Source: Myxococcota bacterium
GTDB lineage: Bacteria; Myxococcota_A; UBA9160; UBA4427
Assembly (NCBI GenBank): GCA_028823175.1
Contig: JAPKBZ010000019.1
Coordinates: 1 to 62,524 of the forward strand
Reading direction: 5' to 3'
DNA length: 62,524 nt
Shown here: positions 29,768 through 40,271 of the stretch, one piece after another
Layout of the letters: each line of letters opens with the position of its first letter
Numbering within the stretch: the first letter of the stretch is position 1
Notes under the pieces: generated by a model
Told to the model about the DNA's origin: nothing
Seen by the model: only the letters and a program-made list of their open reading frames with translations
Databases searched by the model: none
Made by a program: the position numbers and the translations under genes

Positions 29768-31492
29768 ATGTTCGAAGCCGACCGTGAAACAAGTCCCGCT
29801 AGGCCCGGCCAGGGGCAGGGTGCCCCGGGCATGCGAGCCGATGCCTATCGACCGCACCCGCCCGTGCCCCTGAGCGACCGGAGCTGGCCCGATCGCCTGC
29901 TCGAGGCGCCTCCACGCTGGTGCAGCGTCGATCTGCGTGACGGCAACCAGGCCCTCGCCGAGCCCATGGGGCCCGCACAGAAGCGGCGCTTCTTCGATGC
30001 ACTCGTCGCTGTGGGGTTCCGGGAAATCGAAGTCGGATTTCCCGCGGCTTCGCGCAGCGAGTATGCCTTCATCCGCGAGTTGATCGAGAGCCGGGCCATC
30101 CCCGAGGAGGTCTGCATCCAGGTGCTGACCCAGGCGCGGGAGGATCTGGTGGTGCCCACCCTCGAGTCTCTGCGCGGGGTCGAGCGGGCCATCGTGCATC
30201 TCTATAATTCGACTTCGACGCTCCAGCGCCGGGTGGTCTTCGAGCAGGACCGTGCAGGGGTGATGGAAATTGCCCGGCGCGGAGCGGGAATGATTCGGGA
30301 GCGGGCGGCTCGCATGCCCGAGACCCGGATCACCCTGGAGTATTCCCCCGAGAGCTTCACGGGAACGGAGCTGGATTTCGCGCTGGAGATCTGTGAGGCC
30401 GTGGCCGACGAGTGGGGGCCGAGTGAGCACGATCCGATGATTGTGAATCTTCCCGCCACGGTGGAGATGGGCACGCCCAACCTCTACGCCGACCAGATCG
30501 AATATTTTGCCCGGCACGTGACGGGCAGGGAGAAGATGATTCTCTCGGTGCATCCGCACAACGATCGAGGAACGGCGGTCGCGGCCGCCGAACTCGCGCT
30601 GATGGCGGGGGCTCAGCGCCTGGAGGGAACACTCTTCGGGAATGGCGAGCGAACTGGCAACGTAGATCTCGTCACCGTGGCGCTGAACTTTTTCACTCAG
30701 GGCATCGATCCCGCTCTCGATCTGGGTCGGATCGATGATCTGGTGGCGCTCTATCAGGAGTGTACGGGGATGCCCGTCCACCCCAGGCACCCCTACGCCG
30801 GGGAACTGGTCTTTACAGCCTTTTCGGGTTCGCATCAGGATGCGATTCGTAAGGGTCTGGCTGCTCTCGAGGACGGTCCCGGTCGGCGCTGGGAGGTTCC
30901 CTATCTCCCCGTGGATCCCGCCCACGTGGGCCGGGGCTACGATGCCCTGGTTCGGGTGAACAGCCAGTCCGGCAAGGGCGGGGTGGCCTTCGTCCTCGAG
31001 AACGATCACGGCTACGCGATTCCCCGAGCCATGCAGGTGGATTTTCAGCGTAAGGTCCAGGAGAGTGCCGAGGCCACCGGGGGAGAAGTGGGCTCCGCTG
31101 GCATTCGGAGTCTCTTCGAGTCCGAGTATCTGGCCTGGCAGGAGCCCCTGGCTTGCCACGCCGACAGCTGTCGCTTTGAGAAAGGGGCGGGTGGCGAGTG
31201 GCGGGTGACCGGGGAGGCCTTCTACCAGGGCGATGCCCACGCGGTGGAGGGTTTGGGCAATGGTCCCATCGACGCGCTCTTCACCGGGCTGTGCGCACGG
31301 TTTGGCCTGACCCTGACCCTCAGCGACTATTGGGAACACGCGGCGGCGCCGGGCTCCGACGCTGAGGCGGTTGCCTACGTGGAGGTCGCCGATGCCGGGG
31401 GACGCCGATTCTTCGGAGCCGGGCGCGGGCCCAGCAGTGTGGGGGCGGCGCTCGAAGCGGTGGTCTCGGCCCTGAACCGAGCCCTGGCCTGA
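29768..31492 (+). CDS. leuA: 2-isopropylmalate synthase, long (LeuA2-type) form
   Basis: A 574-aa enzyme condensing acetyl-CoA with 2-oxoisovalerate, the first step of leucine synthesis. It has the DRE-TIM barrel motif as WCSVDLRDGNQAL, the metal site SVHPHNDRGTAVA and GTLFGNGERTGNVDLV. The C-terminal LeuA dimer/leucine-feedback domain (about residues 455-574) is present. The length and motif set match the fungal/actinobacterial type. GAGGAG lies upstream of the ATG. Leucine control is therefore likely at two levels: enzyme feedback and the leader attenuator. Other leu genes are not adjacent. Confidence 0.93.
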   Translation: MFEADRETSPARPGQGQGAPGMRADAYRPHPPVPLSDRSWPDRLLEAPPRWCSVDLRDGNQALAEPMGPAQKRRFFDALVAVGFREIEVGFPAASRSEYAFIRELIESRAIPEEVCIQVLTQAREDLVVPTLESLRGVERAIVHLYNSTSTLQRRVVFEQDRAGVMEIARRGAGMIRERAARMPETRITLEYSPESFTGTELDFALEICEAVADEWGPSEHDPMIVNLPATVEMGTPNLYADQIEYFARHVTGREKMILSVHPHNDRGTAVAAAELALMAGAQRLEGTLFGNGERTGNVDLVTVALNFFTQGIDPALDLGRIDDLVALYQECTGMPVHPRHPYAGELVFTAFSGSHQDAIRKGLAALEDGPGRRWEVPYLPVDPAHVGRGYDALVRVNSQSGKGGVAFVLENDHGYAIPRAMQVDFQRKVQESAEATGGEVGSAGIRSLFESEYLAWQEPLACHADSCRFEKGAGGEWRVTGEAFYQGDAHAVEGLGNGPIDALFTGLCARFGLTLTLSDYWEHAAAPGSDAEAVAYVEVADAGGRRFFGAGRGPSSVGAALEAVVSALNRALA

Positions 31493-31541
31493 GGGGAAGG
31501 GCCTGAGAGGAAGGTCTTGTGCTCCGGAAGGTTGGGAGCAC

Positions 31542-31578
31542 AAAAAAACGCCCTGGCCGATTCGGCCAGGGCGTTTTT
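31542..31578. terminator. Bidirectional intrinsic terminator between leuA and hppA
   Basis: A perfect 12-bp stem, AACGCCCTGGCC and its complement around the loop GATTC, is flanked by an A-run on the left and a T-run on the right. It therefore ends both leuA (+) and hppA (-), which converge here. Confidence 0.9.
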
Positions 31579-31592
31579 GGCTTGCCCGTGCG

Positions 31593-33701
<2,109 letters not shown>

Positions 33702-34109
33702 CCTCTCGTCGGTGTGCGTGTCTACAGATCGACTTACTTCGATTGCTGGTCTGGCTCTTTACGTGGGACTTGGTCCGAATCCCCCCGGCACCTTTCGGCT
33801 GGGGTTAGCCGCTGCGGGCCCCGGTGGATCGATCGATTTCGGATCGGATCCCTCGGCGCGGATCGCCTTCTTCAAGCCTTTCCCATGCTCTGCGCCGCAA
33901 TCCTGGAGTGTGAGTCCGGGATTGGTTATTCGTGGGTTAAGCACTACAGAAAAGCGCGTTTTTGGCTCTCGCCCGCCTTACTTGCGGAGGGGGGCGGTCG
34001 CGATCCTCTCGCGGATGTGATTTAGCGACTCAGGCGGGGTCCGGCAAGCAAATCGCCCTGTTTTTTCGGCGAGTTGCGGTCTTAACCCGCTTCGCCGGCC
34101 GGGCGGCTC
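33702..34109. other. Intergenic region upstream of hppA, no gene seen
   Basis: These 408 bp hold the hppA ribosome-binding site and presumably its promoter, but no convincing -35/-10 pair was found on the minus strand. Open frames here do not resemble proteins. Base composition is somewhat less GC-rich around 33920-33965. No repeat or strong hairpin stands out. Confidence 0.5.
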
Positions 34110-34889
34110 TCAGGTCGCCAGAAAGCCGTGCCAGAGGAGGAGAAAGAGGGCGACTAGGGTGAGAATTCCTCGGTAGAGGTGCAAGAAGAGACCCTCGCTG
34201 ACCGATTTCAGCATCCGCGTTCCCACGATCGTCCCCACCACGACGCAGAGGCAGAGCAGGGCGAGGAGGCCGCTCCAGTCGGGGAAGGCGAAGCCGGCTA
34301 GGCCGAAAACCACGATCTTCACCGCGTGCGCGGCGAGCTGGCAAGCGGCCTTGGTGCCGATGATCGCGAAGCGGCTCAGGCCGAGGTTCAGGAAGAAGGG
34401 GGCGATCAGTGGCCCCGTGGCCCCGAAGGTCACGTTCATGACCCCCACCGCGGCGCCCAGGGTTAGGAAGCGAAGGCGGGGGTTGGTTTCACCGGGTCGG
34501 GTGCCGAGGAGGAGCCAGGCGGGTCGCCAGGTGCTGACGAGCACAAAGCCGCCGATCAAAGCTCGCGCCGTGTGGGGCGGGATTTCCTGGGCAAGTTGCA
34601 GGCTCAGCCAGCCCAGGGGAACCAGGGGAAGGGCGTAGAGCCCAAGGATGCCCCATTGGATATGGCGGCGCTGGGCCACGCTGCGGGTTCCGTTGGAAGC
34701 GAGTTGGACCGTGGCGTGGAGGGGAATCGCGACGAGGGGGTCGAGAAAAAGGAGCATCACGGCCAGGAGCGTGATGCCGCCGCCCATTCCCAAGATGGCC
34801 GAGAGCACGGAAGTCAGGAACGCGGCCAAGCCAAGCACGCCAACCTCACCCGGCGTCATCGAGCCCAGGAAGATGGTTGCGAAATCCAT
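34110..34889 (-). CDS. TSUP-family (TauE/SafE) membrane permease
   Basis: About 259 residues with seven to eight predicted membrane segments. It shows the TauE/SafE layout: an N-terminal half with LSAILGMGGGITLLAVMLLF and a C-terminal half with GVMNVTFGATGPLIAPFFL. Family members export sulfite or sulfoacetate, or move other small anions; the substrate is not evident. The ATG at 34889 (MDFATIF) is preferred; a GTG at 34919 would add ten residues. It is divergent from the APC permease with an 84-bp shared promoter region. Confidence 0.85.
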   Translation of the reverse strand: MDFATIFLGSMTPGEVGVLGLAAFLTSVLSAILGMGGGITLLAVMLLFLDPLVAIPLHATVQLASNGTRSVAQRRHIQWGILGLYALPLVPLGWLSLQLAQEIPPHTARALIGGFVLVSTWRPAWLLLGTRPGETNPRLRFLTLGAAVGVMNVTFGATGPLIAPFFLNLGLSRFAIIGTKAACQLAAHAVKIVVFGLAGFAFPDWSGLLALLCLCVVVGTIVGTRMLKSVSEGLFLHLYRGILTLVALFLLLWHGFLAT

Positions 34890-34973
34890 GATTGAGGTAT
34901 AGGGAATCCGCAGACCCACCTCGCTTTCGGGCGCGAGATATTTTCCCAGTGGTGCCCGCTATGCTCCCCCCCC

Positions 34974-36365
34974 ATGGAACGAACCGCATCCGGGCATCCT
35001 CGAGACCGCCTCCCTCGGTCCCTCTCGCTCCTCGATGCTTCGATGCTGGTGGTGGCCTCGGTGATCGGGGCCGGAATTTTTTTCACCCCGGGCCAGGTGG
35101 CGCAACTCTTGCCCTCTCCCGGGTGGATCATGGCCGCCTGGCTGGTGGGAGCGCTCCTCTCCCTGGCCGGGGCCCTGGCGAATGCCGAACTCGGGGCGAT
35201 GTACCCCCGAGCCGGGGGCGATTACGTCTACCTACGCGAGGCATTTCACCCGGCGGCGGGTTTCCTGGTCGGCTGGTTGAGCTTTTTCGCCGTCTACGCT
35301 GGGACGGTGGCCGCGTTGGCCGCGGCCTTTGCCGAGGGCGTCGGTGAGCGGCTGGGCTGGGGCGAAACTGCTGTATTGATCGCGGCGGTGGGTGTGACCC
35401 TGGCCGTTTCGGCCATCAATTATGTGGGCGTGCGCTGGGGCGCCCGGGCGAATAATCTGACTTCGGCGCTCAAGATTCTCGCGCTTCTGGCCTTCGTGGT
35501 TTTCGGGCCCTTCAGCGATGCCGGCGATGCGGAGCGACTCGTCGCCGTGGCCGAGCCCGGGAGCATTGGGCCGATGGCCTTCGGCCAGGCGTTGTCCCCC
35601 ATTCTCTTCACGTACCTGGGTTGGAACGCATCGGTCTACGTGGCGAGCGAGATCCAATCGCCAGGCCGCAATGTCCCGCGTTCGCTCTTCTTCGGTTTGG
35701 CGATCTGTGCGGGGATCTACCTCGCGGTCAACGCCGTCTACCTATTCGCTCTGCCCCTGGAATCGCTCATCCAGGCCCCCGATGCGGGCACCGCCTCGGC
35801 GCTGGCGCTCTTCGGCCCCGAGGCCGGGGCGGTGGTGAGCGTCTTCGTGCTCGTTTCGGTACTCGGGACCCTCAACGCGACGGTCCTGGTGGGGCCGCGC
35901 ATCGCCTACGCGATGGCCCTGGACGGTCTCTTCGTGGGCCGGGCAGGTCGAGTCCACACCCAATTCAAAACCCCGGCATCGGCCATTATGATTCAGGCCT
36001 TTGTGGCGGTCGGGATCCTGCTCGTCCTGCGCAGCTTTCCGGCAGCTCTCAATTTTACGGTCTTTGCCATCCTGCTGGCGACTCTTGCCGATGTTCTTGC
36101 CCTCTACCGGCTGAGACGCCGGGAGCCCGATCGCCCGCGCCCCTATCGGGCCTGGGGATATCCCTGGGTTCCCGGCCTGTACTTCGTGGCCAATTTAGCC
36201 ATCGCGGTGGCCATGCTTGTGGGCAACCCCCTGGAATGTGCTTTGAGTGTCGGGTTGTTGCTGGCGGGGCTGCCCTTCTACGCCTTCTTTGTGGCGGGGC
36301 GCAGAGCAAAAGGCGAGTATGCGGAGCCCGAGAAACGCTATCTGGAGCCACCGCCCGATGTCTGA
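34974..36365 (+). CDS. APC-family amino acid permease
   Basis: A 463-aa protein with about 12 membrane segments. The first helix carries the substrate-binding break [12 protein letters not shown], and [14 protein letters not shown] and [15 protein letters not shown] are typical of the LAT-like/YfnA branch. It should import or exchange neutral amino acids. A -10-like TATGCT (34960-34965) followed by eight C places the predicted start of transcription within a few bases of the ATG, so the mRNA may be leaderless. The gene overlaps the aminotransferase by 8 bp, suggesting joint expression. Confidence 0.88.
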   Translation: MERTASGHPRDRLPRSLSLLDASMLVVASVIGAGIFFTPGQVAQLLPSPGWIMAAWLVGALLSLAGALANAELGAMYPRAGGDYVYLREAFHPAAGFLVGWLSFFAVYAGTVAALAAAFAEGVGERLGWGETAVLIAAVGVTLAVSAINYVGVRWGARANNLTSALKILALLAFVVFGPFSDAGDAERLVAVAEPGSIGPMAFGQALSPILFTYLGWNASVYVASEIQSPGRNVPRSLFFGLAICAGIYLAVNAVYLFALPLESLIQAPDAGTASALALFGPEAGAVVSVFVLVSVLGTLNATVLVGPRIAYAMALDGLFVGRAGRVHTQFKTPASAIMIQAFVAVGILLVLRSFPAALNFTVFAILLATLADVLALYRLRRREPDRPRPYRAWGYPWVPGLYFVANLAIAVAMLVGNPLECALSVGLLLAGLPFYAFFVAGRRAKGEYAEPEKRYLEPPPDV

Positions 36366-37569
36366 TTTTCGCCCTCGACACGACTTTAATAAGCTCAACC
36401 GCTTACCTCCCTATATCCTGTCAGAGGTCACTGACCTAGCTCGGGCGGCTCGGCGTGACGGGGAGGACATCATCGACCTGGGGATGGGAAACCCGGACCT
36501 TCCCACGCCGCCCCATGTCGTTGAGAAAATTGTCGAGGCGGCCCGGGATCCGCGAAATCACCGCTACTCGTCTTCCCAGGGCATTCCGAACCTGCGTCTC
36601 GCGGCCACCGAGTGGTACCAACGCCGTCATGGGGTCGAGTTGGACCCCGATCGCGAGGCGATCGCGGTGATCGGCGCCAAGGAGGGCCTCAGCCATTTCG
36701 TGTTGATGACCATCGGCCCGGGGGACGTGGTCCTCGTGCCGGATCCCGCGTACCCGATTCATCAATACTCCGTCATCATCGCCGGGGGCGACTTGCGGAC
36801 GGTTCCGCTGAAGGGTGGAGAGGATTTTTTCGTCAACCTCGAGGAGGCCGTGAGCCTGACTTGGCCCCGTCCCAAGATGTTGATTCTCTCGTTTCCCGCG
36901 AACCCGACTACAGACGTGGTCGGATTGGATTTTTTCGAGCGCGTGGTCGAGTTTGCCAAGGCCAACGATTTGATGGTGCTTCACGACTTCGCCTACGCTG
37001 AGATCGCCTTCGATGGCTGCAAGCCCCCAAGTATCCTAGAGGTGCCGGGCGCCAAGGATGTCGCCATCGAGTTCATCTCCCTGTCCAAGAGTCACTCGAT
37101 GGCGGGCTGGCGGGTGGGCTTTGCCTGCGGGAACCCCGAGATGATCCACGCGCTTCGCCGGATCAAGAGTTACCTCGACTACGGCATGCCCCAAGCCATC
37201 CAGATCGCGGCGATCGGCGCATTGCGTGGGCCCCAGGATTGTGTCCAGGAGAATGTCGAGGTCTACCGAGAGCGGAGGGACATACTCTGCGACGGCCTGG
37301 CTCAGGCCGGTGAGGGATGTTGGGAAATAGAAAAGCCCCAGGCCACGATGTTCGTCTGGGCGCCGCTTCCGAGCCCCTTCGAAGCGATGGGATCGTTGGA
37401 GTTTTCCAAACTGCTGCTGAGGGAGGCCAAGGTCGCGGTTTCGCCCGGAGTCGGTTTTGGGAAGAGCGGTGAGGGCTATGTGCGATTTGCCCTGGTGGAA
37501 AACAAGAACCGAATTAGGCAGGCTGCTCGAGGCATCCGCCGATTTCTAAAACGGGCGAGAGAGGCGTAG
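36358..37569 (+). CDS. alaC: PLP-dependent aminotransferase, AlaC-like
   Basis: A 403-aa fold-type I aminotransferase. [18 protein letters not shown] opens the family core, [11 protein letters not shown] gives the Asp-x-x-Tyr cofactor contact, and the PLP lysine is in [18 protein letters not shown]. The closest known types are alanine-forming AlaC and the LL-diaminopimelate aminotransferase relatives; AlaC is favoured because alaC-hom-thrC is a common order. The ATG at 36358 lies inside the end of the permease gene. Longer readings extend into it and are not family-like. Confidence 0.85.
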   Translation: MSDFRPRHDFNKLNRLPPYILSEVTDLARAARRDGEDIIDLGMGNPDLPTPPHVVEKIVEAARDPRNHRYSSSQGIPNLRLAATEWYQRRHGVELDPDREAIAVIGAKEGLSHFVLMTIGPGDVVLVPDPAYPIHQYSVIIAGGDLRTVPLKGGEDFFVNLEEAVSLTWPRPKMLILSFPANPTTDVVGLDFFERVVEFAKANDLMVLHDFAYAEIAFDGCKPPSILEVPGAKDVAIEFISLSKSHSMAGWRVGFACGNPEMIHALRRIKSYLDYGMPQAIQIAAIGALRGPQDCVQENVEVYRERRDILCDGLAQAGEGCWEIEKPQATMFVWAPLPSPFEAMGSLEFSKLLLREAKVAVSPGVGFGKSGEGYVRFALVENKNRIRQAARGIRRFLKRAREA

Positions 37570-37574
37570 GGGCG

Positions 37575-38915
37575 ATGACGGAAGAAAAAAGGCGCAGCAT
37601 CGGTGTGGGTCTGATCGGCTTCGGCACTATTGGGGCCGGAGTCGTCAAGGTGTTGACGAGCAACGCCACGGTGATCGAGCAGAGGCTCGGCTTCCCCTTG
37701 CGAATGGTGGCCATCGCCGACCTCGATACCGAGACCGATCGCCACGTCGATCTCTCCGGAATTCGCTTCGATTCGGATGCCGAAGGACTGATTGCCTCTC
37801 CCGATGTGGATATCGTGATCGAGCTCGTCGGCGGCTACGACGTGGCCAGACGCTTCATTCTGTCGGCCATTGCCGCGGGCAAGCCTGTGGTGACCGCGAA
37901 CAAAGCCCTTCTGGCATTGCACGGGAAGGAGATTTTTTCGGCGGCGGGTGAGGCGGGTGTCGATGTGGCTTTCGAGGCGGCGGTGGGGGGTGGCATCCCG
38001 ATTCTGCGCTCATTGCGCGAAGGCCTTTCGGCCAACCATATCGAGAGCGTCCTGGGCATCCTGAACGGCACCACGAATTACGTTCTGACCGAGATGGAGA
38101 GAACTCAGGAGGATTTTGAGGTCGTTCTGAAGCGGGCCCAGGAACTCGGCTACGCCGAGGCGGACCCCACCTTTGATGTCGACGGCATCGACGCGGCGCA
38201 CAAGCTGGCCCTTTTGACCTCCATGGCTTTCGGTGCCGAGCTCAGCTTCGAGCAGATTCCCACCGAGGGGATTCGCCGGCTGATGCCCATCGATTTCGAG
38301 TTGGCCAGGGAGTTCGGCTATCGGATCAAGCTCCTGGGAGTCGCGAAATGTCACCGGGAGGAAGGCGCTGGCGAGCGGATCGAAACACGGGTCCACCCCA
38401 CGATGGTGCCGCTGGGAAGCATGCTCGCCAACGTGGATGCGGCCATGAATGCGATCGAGGTTCGCGGGGACGCCGTTGGGCCGACCCTCTATTACGGGGC
38501 CGGGGCCGGAGAGATGCCGACGGCCAGCGCAGTGGTCGCCGACCTGATCGAAATTGCGCGTGAACTGCAGCGGGGAGGGGCCGGGCCGGTGGCGCCGCTC
38601 TCCTATCTGGCCCACCACCTAGTCGTCAAGCCTCTGGTTGCCCAGGATGAACTGAATGGGCGCTTCTACCTGCGCATTACCGCGGCCGACGAGCCCGGTG
38701 TGCTGGCGAAGGTCACAGGCGCCCTTGGGGCCGAGGGTGTGGGGATCGCTTCCGTTGTCCAAAAGAGCGGGGCGGGGGAGGCCGCGCGGATTCCGATCAT
38801 TATCTTGACCCATCGGGCCAACGAGGCCTCGCTCAGCGCCGCCCTGGCCCAGGTGGATCAACTCTCGGACGTTGCCGAGCCCACCCTTGTGGTTCGCATC
38901 GAGGAGGGAGATTGA
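37575..38915 (+). CDS. hom: Homoserine dehydrogenase with ACT domain
   Basis: A 446-aa enzyme reducing aspartate semialdehyde to homoserine. It has an N-terminal Rossmann motif ([16 protein letters not shown]), the catalytic domain with [18 protein letters not shown] and the [14 protein letters not shown] motif, and a C-terminal ACT domain ([21 protein letters not shown]) that usually binds threonine. It lies 5 bp after the aminotransferase and 2 bp before thrC, so this is a threonine-synthesis operon; homoserine kinase is not in it. Confidence 0.95.
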   Translation: MTEEKRRSIGVGLIGFGTIGAGVVKVLTSNATVIEQRLGFPLRMVAIADLDTETDRHVDLSGIRFDSDAEGLIASPDVDIVIELVGGYDVARRFILSAIAAGKPVVTANKALLALHGKEIFSAAGEAGVDVAFEAAVGGGIPILRSLREGLSANHIESVLGILNGTTNYVLTEMERTQEDFEVVLKRAQELGYAEADPTFDVDGIDAAHKLALLTSMAFGAELSFEQIPTEGIRRLMPIDFELAREFGYRIKLLGVAKCHREEGAGERIETRVHPTMVPLGSMLANVDAAMNAIEVRGDAVGPTLYYGAGAGEMPTASAVVADLIEIARELQRGGAGPVAPLSYLAHHLVVKPLVAQDELNGRFYLRITAADEPGVLAKVTGALGAEGVGIASVVQKSGAGEAARIPIIILTHRANEASLSAALAQVDQLSDVAEPTLVVRIEEGD

Positions 38916-38917
38916 CC

Positions 38918-40267
38918 ATGGCGGCTGCGAAGCCCTACCGGGCCTGGTTCGAAAGTCTCAGCGACTCTTCGGAGCAGTACCCCCTGGAAGAGATTATTTA
39001 TACGGACCGGGCTGGAGGCCTGCTCCAGGTGGTTCACGACATGGAGGCCCTGAAGCAGCACAGCGCCGACGAGTGGAAGCAGAAATTCGATCGGAGGGCC
39101 CGACGCAGCGATTGGCCCTACGGCTCGGGCGTCTGGGGGAAGAAGGAGTGGGTTCTGCCCGGCGTGGCCGACGAGAACGTCGTGTCGATGTACGAGGGGA
39201 ACACGAACCTCTTCTGGGCGGAGCGTTATGGCCGGGAACTCGGGCTGGAGAATCTCTGGATCAAGCTCTGTGGCAACTCGCATACCGGCAGCTTCAAGGA
39301 TCTCGGCATGACTGTGCTGGTTTCCCAGGTGAAGGAGATGATCTCCCAGGGCGTGGATATCCCCGCTGTGGCGTGCGCCTCCACCGGCGACACATCGGCG
39401 GCTTTGGCGGCCTATGCGGCGGCGGCCTCCATTCCCGCCGTGGTCTTCCTTCCCCGCGGCAAGATTTCCCTTGCCCAGCTGATCCAGCCCGTGGCGAATG
39501 GCGCGATCGTATTCGCCCTGGACACGGATTTTGACGGCTGCATGGAGATCGTTCGGGAAGTTTCCGAGCGAGATGGTGTTTACCTCGCCAACTCGATGAA
39601 CAGCCTTCGGATTGAGGGGCAGAAGACCGTCGGGATCGAAATCATCGAACAATTCGACTGGGAGGTGCCCGATTGGATCATCATCCCCGGCGGCAACCTG
39701 GGAAATGTCTCGGCCCTCGCGAAGGGGTTGGATATGCTCCTCGAACTCGGGCTTGTGGATCGGAAGCCGCGTATCTGCGTGGGCCAGGCCGAGGCCGCGA
39801 ACCCTCTCTATCTCGCCTACCAGAAGGATTTCGAGGTTTTTGAACCGATTGCGGCGCGTCAGACCGTCGCTTCGGCGATCCAGATCGGGAATCCCATCTC
39901 CAAGGACAAGGCCATCGATGCGCTGCGCCGCTACGACGGAGTCGTCGAGCAGGCGAGTGAAGCCGAGATCATGGAGGCCTGCGCGGCGGCGGATCGCACG
40001 GGACTCTTCAACTGCCCCCATACCGGCGTTGCCCTCGCGGCGATGCAGAAACTTCTCGGCCGCGGGCTAATCAAGAAGAGCGACCGAGTCGTGGTGGTGT
40101 CCACGGCGCACGGGCTCAAGTTCACCGATTTTAAACAGAATTATCACGAGATGCGCCTAGAGGATTTTGCGCCGACCCATGCAAACCCGCCGATCGAGTT
40201 GGACGCGCGATACGACAAGGTGCGAGATCGAATGCTCCAGGAGATCGATCTCCGGTTCCGGGGCTGA
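38918..40267 (+). CDS. thrC: Threonine synthase
   Basis: A 449-aa PLP enzyme converting O-phosphohomoserine to threonine. The PLP lysine is in [16 protein letters not shown] and the phosphate-binding loop in [27 protein letters not shown] is also typical. The ATG at 38918 ([10 protein letters not shown]) is preferred over an upstream TTG, because GAGGAGGGAG at 38901-38910 is at a good distance. The gene is followed after 4 bp by a secreted protease-like protein on the same strand. Confidence 0.94.
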   Translation: MAAAKPYRAWFESLSDSSEQYPLEEIIYTDRAGGLLQVVHDMEALKQHSADEWKQKFDRRARRSDWPYGSGVWGKKEWVLPGVADENVVSMYEGNTNLFWAERYGRELGLENLWIKLCGNSHTGSFKDLGMTVLVSQVKEMISQGVDIPAVACASTGDTSAALAAYAAAASIPAVVFLPRGKISLAQLIQPVANGAIVFALDTDFDGCMEIVREVSERDGVYLANSMNSLRIEGQKTVGIEIIEQFDWEVPDWIIIPGGNLGNVSALAKGLDMLLELGLVDRKPRICVGQAEAANPLYLAYQKDFEVFEPIAARQTVASAIQIGNPISKDKAIDALRRYDGVVEQASEAEIMEACAAADRTGLFNCPHTGVALAAMQKLLGRGLIKKSDRVVVVSTAHGLKFTDFKQNYHEMRLEDFAPTHANPPIELDARYDKVRDRMLQEIDLRFRG

Positions 40268-40271
40268 GCGG

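Noticed and set aside
29573..31543. A 656-codon open frame antisense to leuA, and similar long frames antisense or shifted to hppA (31725-33170) and cstA (52335-53741)
   Set aside because: High GC content removes stop codons from non-coding frames. These frames have no family motifs and biased composition, whereas the chosen genes show full-length domains.
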